Positions 26,377 through 33,979 of a DNA stretch of 64,000 nt are shown piece after piece. How positions within the stretch are numbered: position 1 is the first letter of the stretch; each line of letters begins with the position of its first letter. Source of the DNA: JAKEFM01 sp035695825 (GTDB lineage: Bacteria > Planctomycetota > UBA1135 > JAKEFM01); NCBI GenBank assembly GCA_035695825.1, contig DASRRH010000004.1:1-64000 (forward strand), written 5' to 3'. The position numbers and the translations under genes are program-made. The notes beneath the pieces are model-generated. The model ran no database searches and had not been told where the DNA came from. It saw only the letters and a program-made list of their open reading frames with translations.

Positions 26377-28230
26377 ATGCGCCGGTCGAACGCTCTCGCT
26401 CGTCTCTCGCTCCCCTCGATCCTTCTCGGTCTCATGGCCGGCGCGGGTCGCGCCCAGAACCTCGAGATCCACTACATCAACGTCGGCTGGGGAGGCTCCG
26501 TGCTGGTGAAGGGGCCGAACGGAACGACGGTCCTCCTCGAGGCCGGCTACGGGGGCGACGGGACGGACTTCGTCGTCCCGTACCTCGAGTCGATCGGGAT
26601 CGCGCCCTCGGAGGGCCTCGACTACATGATCCTGGGACACCGGCACTGCGACCACGTCGGCGGCATGGACGAGGTGATCGAGGCCGGCTACGACGTGCAC
26701 GTCGCGAACTACACGAACGGGTCCTCGTCGACCCCGACCTGCTACAACGAGTGGAAGAACGCGGCGCAGGACACGTCGGCGGGGGCTCCGATCGTGATGC
26801 CCGTCGGGACCGAGATCGACCTCGGGAGCGGAGCGACCCTCACCTGCATCGCCAACAACGGGAGCATCATCGGCGGGGGATCGGTCGACGTCAGCGCCGA
26901 GAACGACCGCTCGATCGCCCTCCTCGTCCAGTACGGGGGGTTCGACTTCCTCTGGGCGAGCGACCTCGGCGGAGGGGACGAGGACAACCCGTGCACGGGC
27001 CGATCGTCGTCCCAGGTCGACGTCGAGACCTCCGTCCTCCAGGCGATCTCTCCGGGCGGGGCGTACCCGATGATCGCCGCGGGGGGAATCGACGTCCTCC
27101 ACAGCAACCACCACGGGGCCGAGTCGAGCACGAACGCGAACTACATGAATCTCGCGGAGCCGGCCCTCGCCGTGATTTCCGTCGGGGCGGGGCAGGAGTC
27201 GGGATGGAATCGGCCGCGCAAGGACGTCGTCGAGAAGGTCCTCCTCTCCCAGGCCTCCTGCGTCACCGCGCCCCCCGCCGTCGTCCTCCAGACGGAGGAA
27301 GGGAATCCGACCGGTTCGACGACGAGTTTCGCGGGCTACTGCGTCGGCGACATCGCGATCTCGACGAACGGCGTGAGCGCGTTCACCGTCGCCGCGGACG
27401 GGCAGGTGACCGTGGGTCCGGACGAGCGCGCCGCCGCGCAACTGCCGCGGACCTTCGCGCTCGACAGCGCCGGCGGCGGCCCGCCCCCTCCCTCCGACAC
27501 GACTCCTCCGGTCCTCTCGAACGTCCAGGCGACGAACATCGCCTCGAAGACGGCGACGATCACCTGGACCACGAACGAGGCGGCCGACTCGGTCCTCCAG
27601 TACGGCAAGACGACGAGCTACGGGAGCACGAAGTCGGATCCGGACCTCGTGACGAGCCACGGCTTCTCCCTGTCGAGCCTCTCCACGAACACCACCTACC
27701 ACTACCGCGTCAAGTCGACCGACGCGGCGGGCAACCTGGCGGTCGGCACGGACCACTCCTTCCACACGGGAACGCTCACGAACTACCCCCCGTCGGCCGC
27801 GACCCTCCTCCAGGGGACCCCGAACGCCGGGTCCGTCGCGGACCTCGCGTCGGACGACAACCTCTACTACGTCGTCAACTCGACGACGGTGGGGACGCGC
27901 AAGACGGACTGGTACGGCGACGTCACGGTGTCCCAGGCGCCCTCTTCGATCGCGGTGCTCACGGTCAAGTACACCGGCAAGTACTCGCTGACCGTGACGC
28001 AGACGATGCACCTCTGGGACTGGACGACGTCGACCTGGGTGCAGATCAGCTCGAAGTCCGTCGGGACCTCGGAGAAGTCGATCACGGTCATCCCCGCCTC
28101 CTTCGCCCCGTACATCTCGGCGACGGGCCAGATCCGGCTCCGCGTCCTCGGGACGGGAGGCAGCGTCGACTTCACGGGCTCCACCGATCGGATCCGGTTC
28201 ACCATCGAGACGGCGGGGACCAGCCTGTAG
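26377..28230 (+). CDS. Secreted ComEC-like MBL-fold hydrolase with Fn3-like domain, copy 1
   Basis: 617 aa. AGGAG lies before the ATG, and the signal peptide ends at 'AGRAQ'. Residues about 28-330 match the metallo-beta-lactamase domain of ComEC: 'IHYINVGWGGSVLV', metal motif 'GHRHCDHVGG' (His88, His90, Asp92, His93), 'LWASDLGGG' and 'LHSNHHGAESSTNANYM'. Residues about 370-460 form a fibronectin-III or purple-acid-phosphatase-N-like module ('DTTPPVLSNVQATNI', 'TYHYRVKSTDAAG'), followed by a 140-residue beta-sandwich. In ComEC this domain is joined to a DNA channel and may cut DNA; here it is free and secreted, so an extracellular nuclease or phosphodiesterase is plausible but unproven. Confidence 0.82.
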   Translation: MRRSNALARLSLPSILLGLMAGAGRAQNLEIHYINVGWGGSVLVKGPNGTTVLLEAGYGGDGTDFVVPYLESIGIAPSEGLDYMILGHRHCDHVGGMDEVIEAGYDVHVANYTNGSSSTPTCYNEWKNAAQDTSAGAPIVMPVGTEIDLGSGATLTCIANNGSIIGGGSVDVSAENDRSIALLVQYGGFDFLWASDLGGGDEDNPCTGRSSSQVDVETSVLQAISPGGAYPMIAAGGIDVLHSNHHGAESSTNANYMNLAEPALAVISVGAGQESGWNRPRKDVVEKVLLSQASCVTAPPAVVLQTEEGNPTGSTTSFAGYCVGDIAISTNGVSAFTVAADGQVTVGPDERAAAQLPRTFALDSAGGGPPPPSDTTPPVLSNVQATNIASKTATITWTTNEAADSVLQYGKTTSYGSTKSDPDLVTSHGFSLSSLSTNTTYHYRVKSTDAAGNLAVGTDHSFHTGTLTNYPPSAATLLQGTPNAGSVADLASDDNLYYVVNSTTVGTRKTDWYGDVTVSQAPSSIAVLTVKYTGKYSLTVTQTMHLWDWTTSTWVQISSKSVGTSEKSITVIPASFAPYISATGQIRLRVLGTGGSVDFTGSTDRIRFTIETAGTSL

Positions 28231-28662
28231 CGGACCCGGAGAGCTCCCCGCCGGGGAGGGCGGCGGGGGGCCGGCGTCGCGCGGAGGGCCCGTAGGAATT
28301 TGCTTTGCGCGGCACGGCCGCCTCCCTTAGGATCGAGACCGTCTCCGAGGCGGCGGGAGAACGCGTCGAGAGCGCGACGCGCGACAGGAGGGTGCGCATT
28401 CCCCAGGCGAACCCGACCCTCGTGGACGTCGTGCGACGGACGCAGGGCTCCGGGACGAGATCGACGGCGATGCTCCGAGAATTTGATCCGGGGTTCACGG
28501 TCCACGTGCACTCCCCTGCTTCTCGGGCGCGAGGATCGCTCGGTGCGAGCGTTCCGACCGCTCCGTCCACTCGGCGCCCGCTGCGAGCGGCTCCCCCCGC
28601 CCGATGACCCGCCGCCTTTCCCCCCCGCAGGCCTCCCCCCCCTCCGTCGACAGGAGAGTCCC
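28231..28662. promoter_or_regulatory. Intergenic region between the two MBL-fold genes, with promoter candidate
   Basis: 432 bases without a gene. TTGCGC (28305-28310) and TAGGAT (28328-28333) are exactly 17 bases apart and form the best promoter candidate for copy 2. The rest is a leader of about 320 bases with pieces similar to the leader of copy 1: TGCGACGGACGCAGG and CCGTCGACAGGAGA close to the ATG. I see no terminator with a T tract after copy 1. Confidence 0.4.
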
Positions 28663-30504
28663 ATGCCCCCGGCGAACGCCCTCCTCCGAATCCCGCTTCC
28701 TCTGAGCCTCCTCGCGCTGCTGGCCGGCGCGGGCCGCGCCCAGAACCTGGAGATCCACTACATCAACGTCGGCTGGGGAGGCTCCGTGCTGGTGAGGGGG
28801 CCGAACGGAACGACGGTCCTCCTCGAGGCCGGGAAGACCCACGACGGCGCGGACGTCGTCGTCCCCTACCTCGACTCGATCGGGATCCCGGCCGCGATGG
28901 GCCTCGACTACATGATCCTGGGGCACCACCACAACGACCACGTCGGCGGCATGGACGAGGTGATCGAGGCCGGCTACGACGTCCACGTCGCGAACTACGA
29001 GAACGGCTCGACGGAGCCCCATTCGAGCTACGACCAGTGGGTGGAGGCGGCGCAGGGGACGACGGCGGGGGCTCCGGTCCCGATGCCGGTCGGGGCCCAG
29101 ATCCTCCTCGGGAACGGCGCGACCCTCACCTGCGTCGCCCGAAACGGGAGCATCCTCGGCGGAGGCTCGGTCCCCGTGGACTCCGAGAACGACCGCTCGA
29201 TCGCCGTCCTCGTCCAGTACGGAGGGTTCGACTTCCTCTGGGCGAGCGACCTCGGCGGGGGCGAGATCGACCAGTCGTGCACGGGCCGATCGACGTCCGC
29301 GGCCGACGTCGAGACCGCGGTCATCCAGGCGATCTCCCCGGGCGGGGCGAACCCGATGATCTCCTCCGGGGGGATCGACGTCCTCCACTGCAACCACCAC
29401 GGGAGCGAGACGAGCACGAACAAGAACTGGATGAACCTCGCGAGGCCAGCGGTCGCCGTGATCTCGATCGGAGCGGGGCAGTCCTCGGGGGACGATCGAC
29501 CGCGGATCGACGTCGTCGAGAGCGTCCTCCTCGCCGAGGCGCCCTGCATCACGGTGCCCCCGGCCCTGGTCCTGCAGACCGAGGAAGGCGACCCGAGCGG
29601 CTCGAACACGAGCTTCGCGGGCTACTGCGTGGGCGACGTCCAGATCTCGACGGACGGCGTGAGCGCGTTCACGGTGTCGGCGGACGGGCAGGTGACCGAG
29701 GGCCCCGACGAGAGGGCCGCGGCGGGGCTGCCGCATACTTTCCCGCTCGACGACGTCGCGGGGCCGCCCGACACGACGCCTCCGGTCCTCTCCGACGTGC
29801 ACACGGCGAGCATCGCCGGGGACGCGGCGACGATCAGCTGGACGACGGACGAGGCGTCCGGCTCGGTCGTACAGTACGGGCCGACGACCGGCTACGGGAG
29901 CACGGCCTCGGTCGCGGCGCTCGTGACGAGCCACAGCGTCTCCTTGACCGGCCTCTCCGCCGACACCGTCTACCATTACCGCGCGCAGTCGAGCGATGGG
30001 TGGGGAAACACGGCCGTGGACGTCGACCGCTCGTTCCAGACGGGGGGGATGTTCGGCTACGCGCCGTCGGCCACGACCCTTCTCGAGGGGACCCTCAACT
30101 CCGGAACCGTCTCGAACCTCGCGACGGACAACGGGAGCTACTACAAGCTCAACTCGACGACGAGCGGGACGCGGAAGACGGACTGGTACGGCAGCGTCTC
30201 GGTGGGCCAGGCGCCGGCGTCGATCGCGGCGCTCGCCGTCGAGTACAGAGGCAAGTACTCGAAGACGGTGACGCAGACCCTGCACCTCTGGGACTGGACC
30301 GCCTCGTCTTGGGTCCAGATCAACTCGAAGTCCGCCGGGACCTCGGAGAAGTCGGTGACCGTCGCCTTCTCCTCCCCCGCCGCGTACGTCTCCTCGACCG
30401 GCGAGGTCCGCCTCCGCGTCCGCGCGACGAGGAACAACAGCAGCTTCACCTCCTCCGGCGAGCTGATGAAGTTCACCGTCGAGACGCCCGGGACGAGCCT
30501 GTAG
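28663..30504 (+). CDS. Secreted ComEC-like MBL-fold hydrolase with Fn3-like domain, copy 2
   Basis: 613 aa. AGGAG precedes the ATG; the signal peptide ends at 'AGRAQ'. The metal motif is 'GHHHNDHVGG', so all ligands are kept although the residues between them differ from copy 1. 'LWASDLGGG' and 'LHCNHHGSETSTNKNWM' are the other ComEC-type blocks. The Fn3-like domain ('DTTPPVLSDVHTAS', 'VYHYRAQSSDGWG') and the C-terminal beta-sandwich ('GTRKTDWYGSVSVGQAP') follow as in copy 1. Divergence is highest in surface loops, which suggests altered substrate or partner choice. It ends 79 bases before a hairpin at 30584. Confidence 0.82.
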   Translation: MPPANALLRIPLPLSLLALLAGAGRAQNLEIHYINVGWGGSVLVRGPNGTTVLLEAGKTHDGADVVVPYLDSIGIPAAMGLDYMILGHHHNDHVGGMDEVIEAGYDVHVANYENGSTEPHSSYDQWVEAAQGTTAGAPVPMPVGAQILLGNGATLTCVARNGSILGGGSVPVDSENDRSIAVLVQYGGFDFLWASDLGGGEIDQSCTGRSTSAADVETAVIQAISPGGANPMISSGGIDVLHCNHHGSETSTNKNWMNLARPAVAVISIGAGQSSGDDRPRIDVVESVLLAEAPCITVPPALVLQTEEGDPSGSNTSFAGYCVGDVQISTDGVSAFTVSADGQVTEGPDERAAAGLPHTFPLDDVAGPPDTTPPVLSDVHTASIAGDAATISWTTDEASGSVVQYGPTTGYGSTASVAALVTSHSVSLTGLSADTVYHYRAQSSDGWGNTAVDVDRSFQTGGMFGYAPSATTLLEGTLNSGTVSNLATDNGSYYKLNSTTSGTRKTDWYGSVSVGQAPASIAALAVEYRGKYSKTVTQTLHLWDWTASSWVQINSKSAGTSEKSVTVAFSSPAAYVSSTGEVRLRVRATRNNSSFTSSGELMKFTVETPGTSL

Positions 30505-30853
30505 AAGGCGGGGAACCGCTCCCTGCCGCGCCGCGCGGAGATGCTCGGCACCTCGTCACGAGAACCGGGTGGTCGTGCAGAGGGCCCTCGATCCGAGGGC
30601 GACGATCGAGGGCGCCCTTGACTTCGAGTCGCGCGGCGCAAACACTGACCTCTGCGCTGTTTGAGGGAGCGCCCGGAGCTGGAGGCCGCCGGTTCGCGCG
30701 TGCCGCGGTCTCCCGGAAGCCGGTGGGAAGCGCTTCGCAGGATCCGTCCGCGAGCGGGGTCCGCCCTGGAGCTCCCGCCACCACGGTCCCGATAGGGGCG
30801 GGAACGATCCCCGTCCCCCCCTCGGACTCCGCATCGGCGGACCCTCGCAAGGA
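30505..30853. promoter_or_regulatory. Intergenic region before the polysaccharide locus
   Basis: 349 bases without a gene. It holds a 10-bp perfect hairpin (30584-30613) and, directly after it, TTGACT (30618-30623) with AACACT 17 bases later (30641-30646; three of six -10 matches). The promoter would drive the Wzc-like gene with a leader of about 200 bases. I see no small gene or riboswitch here. Confidence 0.4.
30584..30613. terminator. 10-bp hairpin between MBL copy 2 and the Wzc-like gene
   Basis: GCCCTCGATC (30584-30593) pairs perfectly with GATCGAGGGC (30604-30613) around a 10-base loop. It may end transcription of the secreted MBL gene, but no T tract follows, and it abuts the TTGACT box, so an operator role is also possible. 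Confidence 0.4.
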
Positions 30854-32896
30854 ATGATCCCCCCGATGGACCCCGGAATTCGCAGGCCGACGCGTTCCTA
30901 CCGCACCGTCCTGCGTCGCCGCCGGTTCACGATCCTCCTCGTCCTGCTCGGCTGCCTCGCCGCGGGCGCGGTGGCGATCCGCCTCGCTCCGCCCCGGTAC
31001 ACCGCGCGAAGCCTCCTCGCGATCCGCCAGGTCGAGCGCGTGCGCTCGACCCTCGCCACCCAGACCGGCTACGAGCCGAGCGTCGTCGTCGCGCCGATGT
31101 CCGGGCACAACTACGTCGAGATGCTCAAGGGGTACTCCTTCGCCCGGCGCGTGTCGCAGCGGCTGGCGATGGAGGGGCTCGAGCTCGACGCCGGCGAGGT
31201 CCGCCGCCGCCTCGACCCGACCCTGCCGGAGGACAACCTGATCAAGATCGAGGCGCGGGACCGCCACCCCGAGACCGCGTGGCGGGTCGCGAACGCGGCG
31301 GCCGCGCAGTTCGTCGACGAGAGCCTCCAGAGCATCCGCAGCGAGATGGCGGGGGCGGGGCGGCTCGTCGAGGAGAAGATGAAGGCCGCGCGCGCGGAGA
31401 TCGACGAGGCCTACGAGGAGATCGCCCGCCGGAAGCGGGAGCGGGGGATCGGCGACCCGGCGGCCGAGCGGACCTCGCTCCTGCGGCGCGTCGAGGAGTA
31501 CGAGCGACAGGTCACGGACTACGAGATCAAGCTCCGGAAGGCCCGCGCCCGGATCGAGGCGCTCACCCTCGATCCCGCGAAGCCGGTCACGACGGAGGCG
31601 CGGGTCGTCCGCGATCCCCGGGTCGGCGCGCTCCGCACGCAGCTGCTCGACCTCCGCGACCGGCTCCTCCAAGAGGAGTCCCGCTACACCCCGGACCACC
31701 CGGCCGTGCGCAACCTCCGGGACCAGGTGCGCGAATGGGAGCAGGCCCTCGCCGCAAGGGTCGCCGAGCTTCGCGACGCCAAGGGCTTGTCCGCCGGCCC
31801 CGAGCTCTTCCTCGAGGTCGACGACTCGCTCCTCGCGGACCGCTCCTTCCTGATCGAGGGGCCGGTCATCCTCCAGGGTTGGGCCGATCGCCTGCAGCGG
31901 ACGCTCGACGAGTACAAGGCGCTCCCCGACGCCGAGACCGCGCTCGATCCCCAGCGCTTCACGGTCGAGGCGGCGAAGCAGCGCGAGATGCTCCTCTCGC
32001 GTCGGGCGGACGATCTCGCCGTCGCCCTCGAACTGACCACGCCGAACGTCTCGATCGTGGACCTCGCCGCTCCCCCGAAGGAGGCGATCCCGCGCTGGGC
32101 GAAGATCGCGTTCGTGATCGCCGTGAGCCTCGTCTTCGCCTTCGCGGCGGGCTTCCTCCACGAGTGGATCGACACGACGGTCCACGACGCCGAGGAGGTC
32201 GAGACCCTGCTCGGCGCGGGCCCGCTCGCCGTCCTGCCGCGCCGGCGGTCCTCGAGCCGGGTCGTGCGCGCGGACCGCCCGAACGCGCCGGCCGCGGAGT
32301 CGGCGCGGCGGCTCCTGGCGCGGATCCGCTTCGCGGGGAGGGAGAGGCCCTTCCGCAGCCTCCTCCTCTGCGGCGCTGTCCCCGGCGACGGAGCCTCGAC
32401 CGTCGCCGCGAATCTCGCCGCCGTCGCGGCGCGCCTCGAAGGGAAGGTGCTCCTCCTCGAAGCGGACCTCCGCCGGCCGCAGCTCGCCGCCCGGCTCGGC
32501 CGGCCCGCGCAGCCGGGCCTCGCCCACGTGCTCCTCGAGGGGGCGCCCCTCTCCCAGGCGGTCCAGGAGTGCGGATCGCCGAACTTCCTCTTCCTCCCGG
32601 CGGGGCGCGCCGTGACGAACCCCGCGGAGCTGCTGACCTCGGGGCGCATGCGGGAGGTGCTCGCCGAGCTCGCCCCGATGGCCGACCTCCTCCTGGTCGA
32701 CGCGCCCGCAATCCTCGGCGCCTCGGAAACGGCCCCGCTCGCCTCCTCCCTCGACGCGGCCCTCCTCGTCCTGCGGGCCGACGCCGTGCCGCAGGCGGAG
32801 GCGCGCCGCGCGCGGGCGCTCCTCGGAGAGACCGGGGCGCGCGTCCTCGGCGTCGTCCTGAACGCGGCCCGCGTGCGGTCGACGCCCGCGTACTGA
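30854..32896 (+). CDS. Wzc-like polysaccharide co-polymerase/BY-kinase with degenerate P-loop
   Basis: 680 aa from ATG 30854 (ATG 30866 also possible). A Wzz-type layout is clear: helix 1 at residues about 24-43, a long periplasmic coiled coil (about 170-390), helix 2 at about 414-433, then a cytoplasmic kinase-like domain. Walker A', 'VLLLEADLRRPQL', is present. Walker A reads 'GAVPGDGASTVAANLA': the lysine of GxGK[ST] is Ala514 (codon GCC, 32393-32395). The C-terminus has one Tyr ('STPAY') and no Tyr cluster. Chain-length control and export scaffolding are likely; ATP-driven autophosphorylation is doubtful. No matching tyrosine phosphatase is in the window. Confidence 0.85.
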   Translation: MIPPMDPGIRRPTRSYRTVLRRRRFTILLVLLGCLAAGAVAIRLAPPRYTARSLLAIRQVERVRSTLATQTGYEPSVVVAPMSGHNYVEMLKGYSFARRVSQRLAMEGLELDAGEVRRRLDPTLPEDNLIKIEARDRHPETAWRVANAAAAQFVDESLQSIRSEMAGAGRLVEEKMKAARAEIDEAYEEIARRKRERGIGDPAAERTSLLRRVEEYERQVTDYEIKLRKARARIEALTLDPAKPVTTEARVVRDPRVGALRTQLLDLRDRLLQEESRYTPDHPAVRNLRDQVREWEQALAARVAELRDAKGLSAGPELFLEVDDSLLADRSFLIEGPVILQGWADRLQRTLDEYKALPDAETALDPQRFTVEAAKQREMLLSRRADDLAVALELTTPNVSIVDLAAPPKEAIPRWAKIAFVIAVSLVFAFAAGFLHEWIDTTVHDAEEVETLLGAGPLAVLPRRRSSSRVVRADRPNAPAAESARRLLARIRFAGRERPFRSLLLCGAVPGDGASTVAANLAAVAARLEGKVLLLEADLRRPQLAARLGRPAQPGLAHVLLEGAPLSQAVQECGSPNFLFLPAGRAVTNPAELLTSGRMREVLAELAPMADLLLVDAPAILGASETAPLASSLDAALLVLRADAVPQAEARRARALLGETGARVLGVVLNAARVRSTPAY

Positions 32897-32905
32897 ACCC
32901 GACCG

Positions 32906-33979
32906 TTGAGCGGACCCCCCAGGGGCCGACGACGCCTCGTCCGCGGCCTCGTCGCGATCTCCCTCCCGATCGGGGCGGCGCTCCTCCTCGAGGGCGCGCT
33001 CCGGCTCGCCGGCTTCGGCGCGTCCTACCTGCGGTGGGACCGGAACACGCGATGGAGCCTCGAGCCCGGCTGGCGGGGCCCCGGACCCGACCTCCCCCTC
33101 GTCCCCCTCGCCTACGCGCTGCGGGTGAACGCCCGCGGCTTCCGCGGAGGCGAGATCGCGCCGGAGAGACGGCCCGGCATCCTCCGGATCGCGGCGCTCG
33201 GCGACTCGGTGACCTTCGGATTCGGCGTCCGGGAAGAGGATGCGTTCCCCGCGGTCGCGGCCGCGCGTCTCGCGTCCGAGGGGGGAGGCCGCGAGATCGA
33301 GGCCGTGAACGCGGGGGTCCCGGGTTTCACGAGCCTCCAGGGGCTGCGCCACCTCGAATCGCGCGTCCTCCCCCTGCGACCCGACCTCGTCACCGTGCTC
33401 TTCGGATGGAACGACGGGTGGCGGACCGCGGTTCCGGACGCGGCCTGGATCGGGCGCCTCGGCGGATGGCGGTCGCTCGCCGAGTCCTCGCGCGCCTTCG
33501 CGCTCGGGCGGCGGGGGCTCGGGTTCCTGCGCCGACGGCTCGGAAGCCCGAGCGCGGCGCCCCCTCGGCCGACGCTCCCCCGCGTGCCGCCGGGGGAGTT
33601 CGAGGCGAATCTGCGCGCGATCGCCGAGGCCGCTCGGCGATCGCGCGCCGAGGCGCTCCTCCTCACGCTCCCCGCGTCGTTCGGGCCGGACCGCCCGCCC
33701 GACGCCTACTTCCGCGAGGACTGGACCGTCCCCCGCGGGGAGCTCGAGCCCCTGCGCCTACGCTACGCGGAGGCCGCCCGCCGCGCGGCGGAGGCGACCG
33801 GCGCGCTCCTCGTCGACTGCGCCGTCGAGGTCCCCTCGGACCCGCGGCTCTTCTTCGAGGATGGCTACCATCCGAACGCCGCCGGCCACCGCGCGATCGC
33901 GGAGCGGATCGTCGAGGCGATCCGGCGATCGGGGAAGCTCGGCGCGGCCGCTCAGCGCGGCGGATCCTCGAATCGGTAG
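32906..33979 (+). CDS. SGNH/GDSL-type hydrolase in the polysaccharide locus (1)
   Basis: 357 aa from TTG 32906, nine bases after the Wzc-like stop. One N-terminal helix (residues about 15-32) anchors a catalytic domain outside the cytoplasm. 'IAALGDSVTFGFGVREED' holds the nucleophile, 'NAGVPGFTSLQGL' the Gly block, 'LFGWNDGWR' the Asn block, and 'FEDGYHPNAAGHRAIA' the Asp/His pair. Esterase or acyl-transfer activity on the exported glycan is the natural inference. Its last 28 bases overlap the tail of the opposite-strand hydrolase gene. Confidence 0.85.
   Translation: MSGPPRGRRRLVRGLVAISLPIGAALLLEGALRLAGFGASYLRWDRNTRWSLEPGWRGPGPDLPLVPLAYALRVNARGFRGGEIAPERRPGILRIAALGDSVTFGFGVREEDAFPAVAAARLASEGGGREIEAVNAGVPGFTSLQGLRHLESRVLPLRPDLVTVLFGWNDGWRTAVPDAAWIGRLGGWRSLAESSRAFALGRRGLGFLRRRLGSPSAAPPRPTLPRVPPGEFEANLRAIAEAARRSRAEALLLTLPASFGPDRPPDAYFREDWTVPRGELEPLRLRYAEAARRAAEATGALLVDCAVEVPSDPRLFFEDGYHPNAAGHRAIAERIVEAIRRSGKLGAAAQRGGSSNR

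Larger units (their letters stand above)
26377..30504 (+). repeat. Tandem duplication of secreted MBL-fold genes
   Basis: The genes at 26377-28230 and 28663-30504 share domain order and most of their sequence. The stretch from 26446 and its partner from 28730 differ at only about three positions in roughly 100 bases, while flanking parts differ more. This points to a duplication with local gene conversion or strong constraint. The two copies stay in the same order and are separated by 432 bases. Confidence 0.85.
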
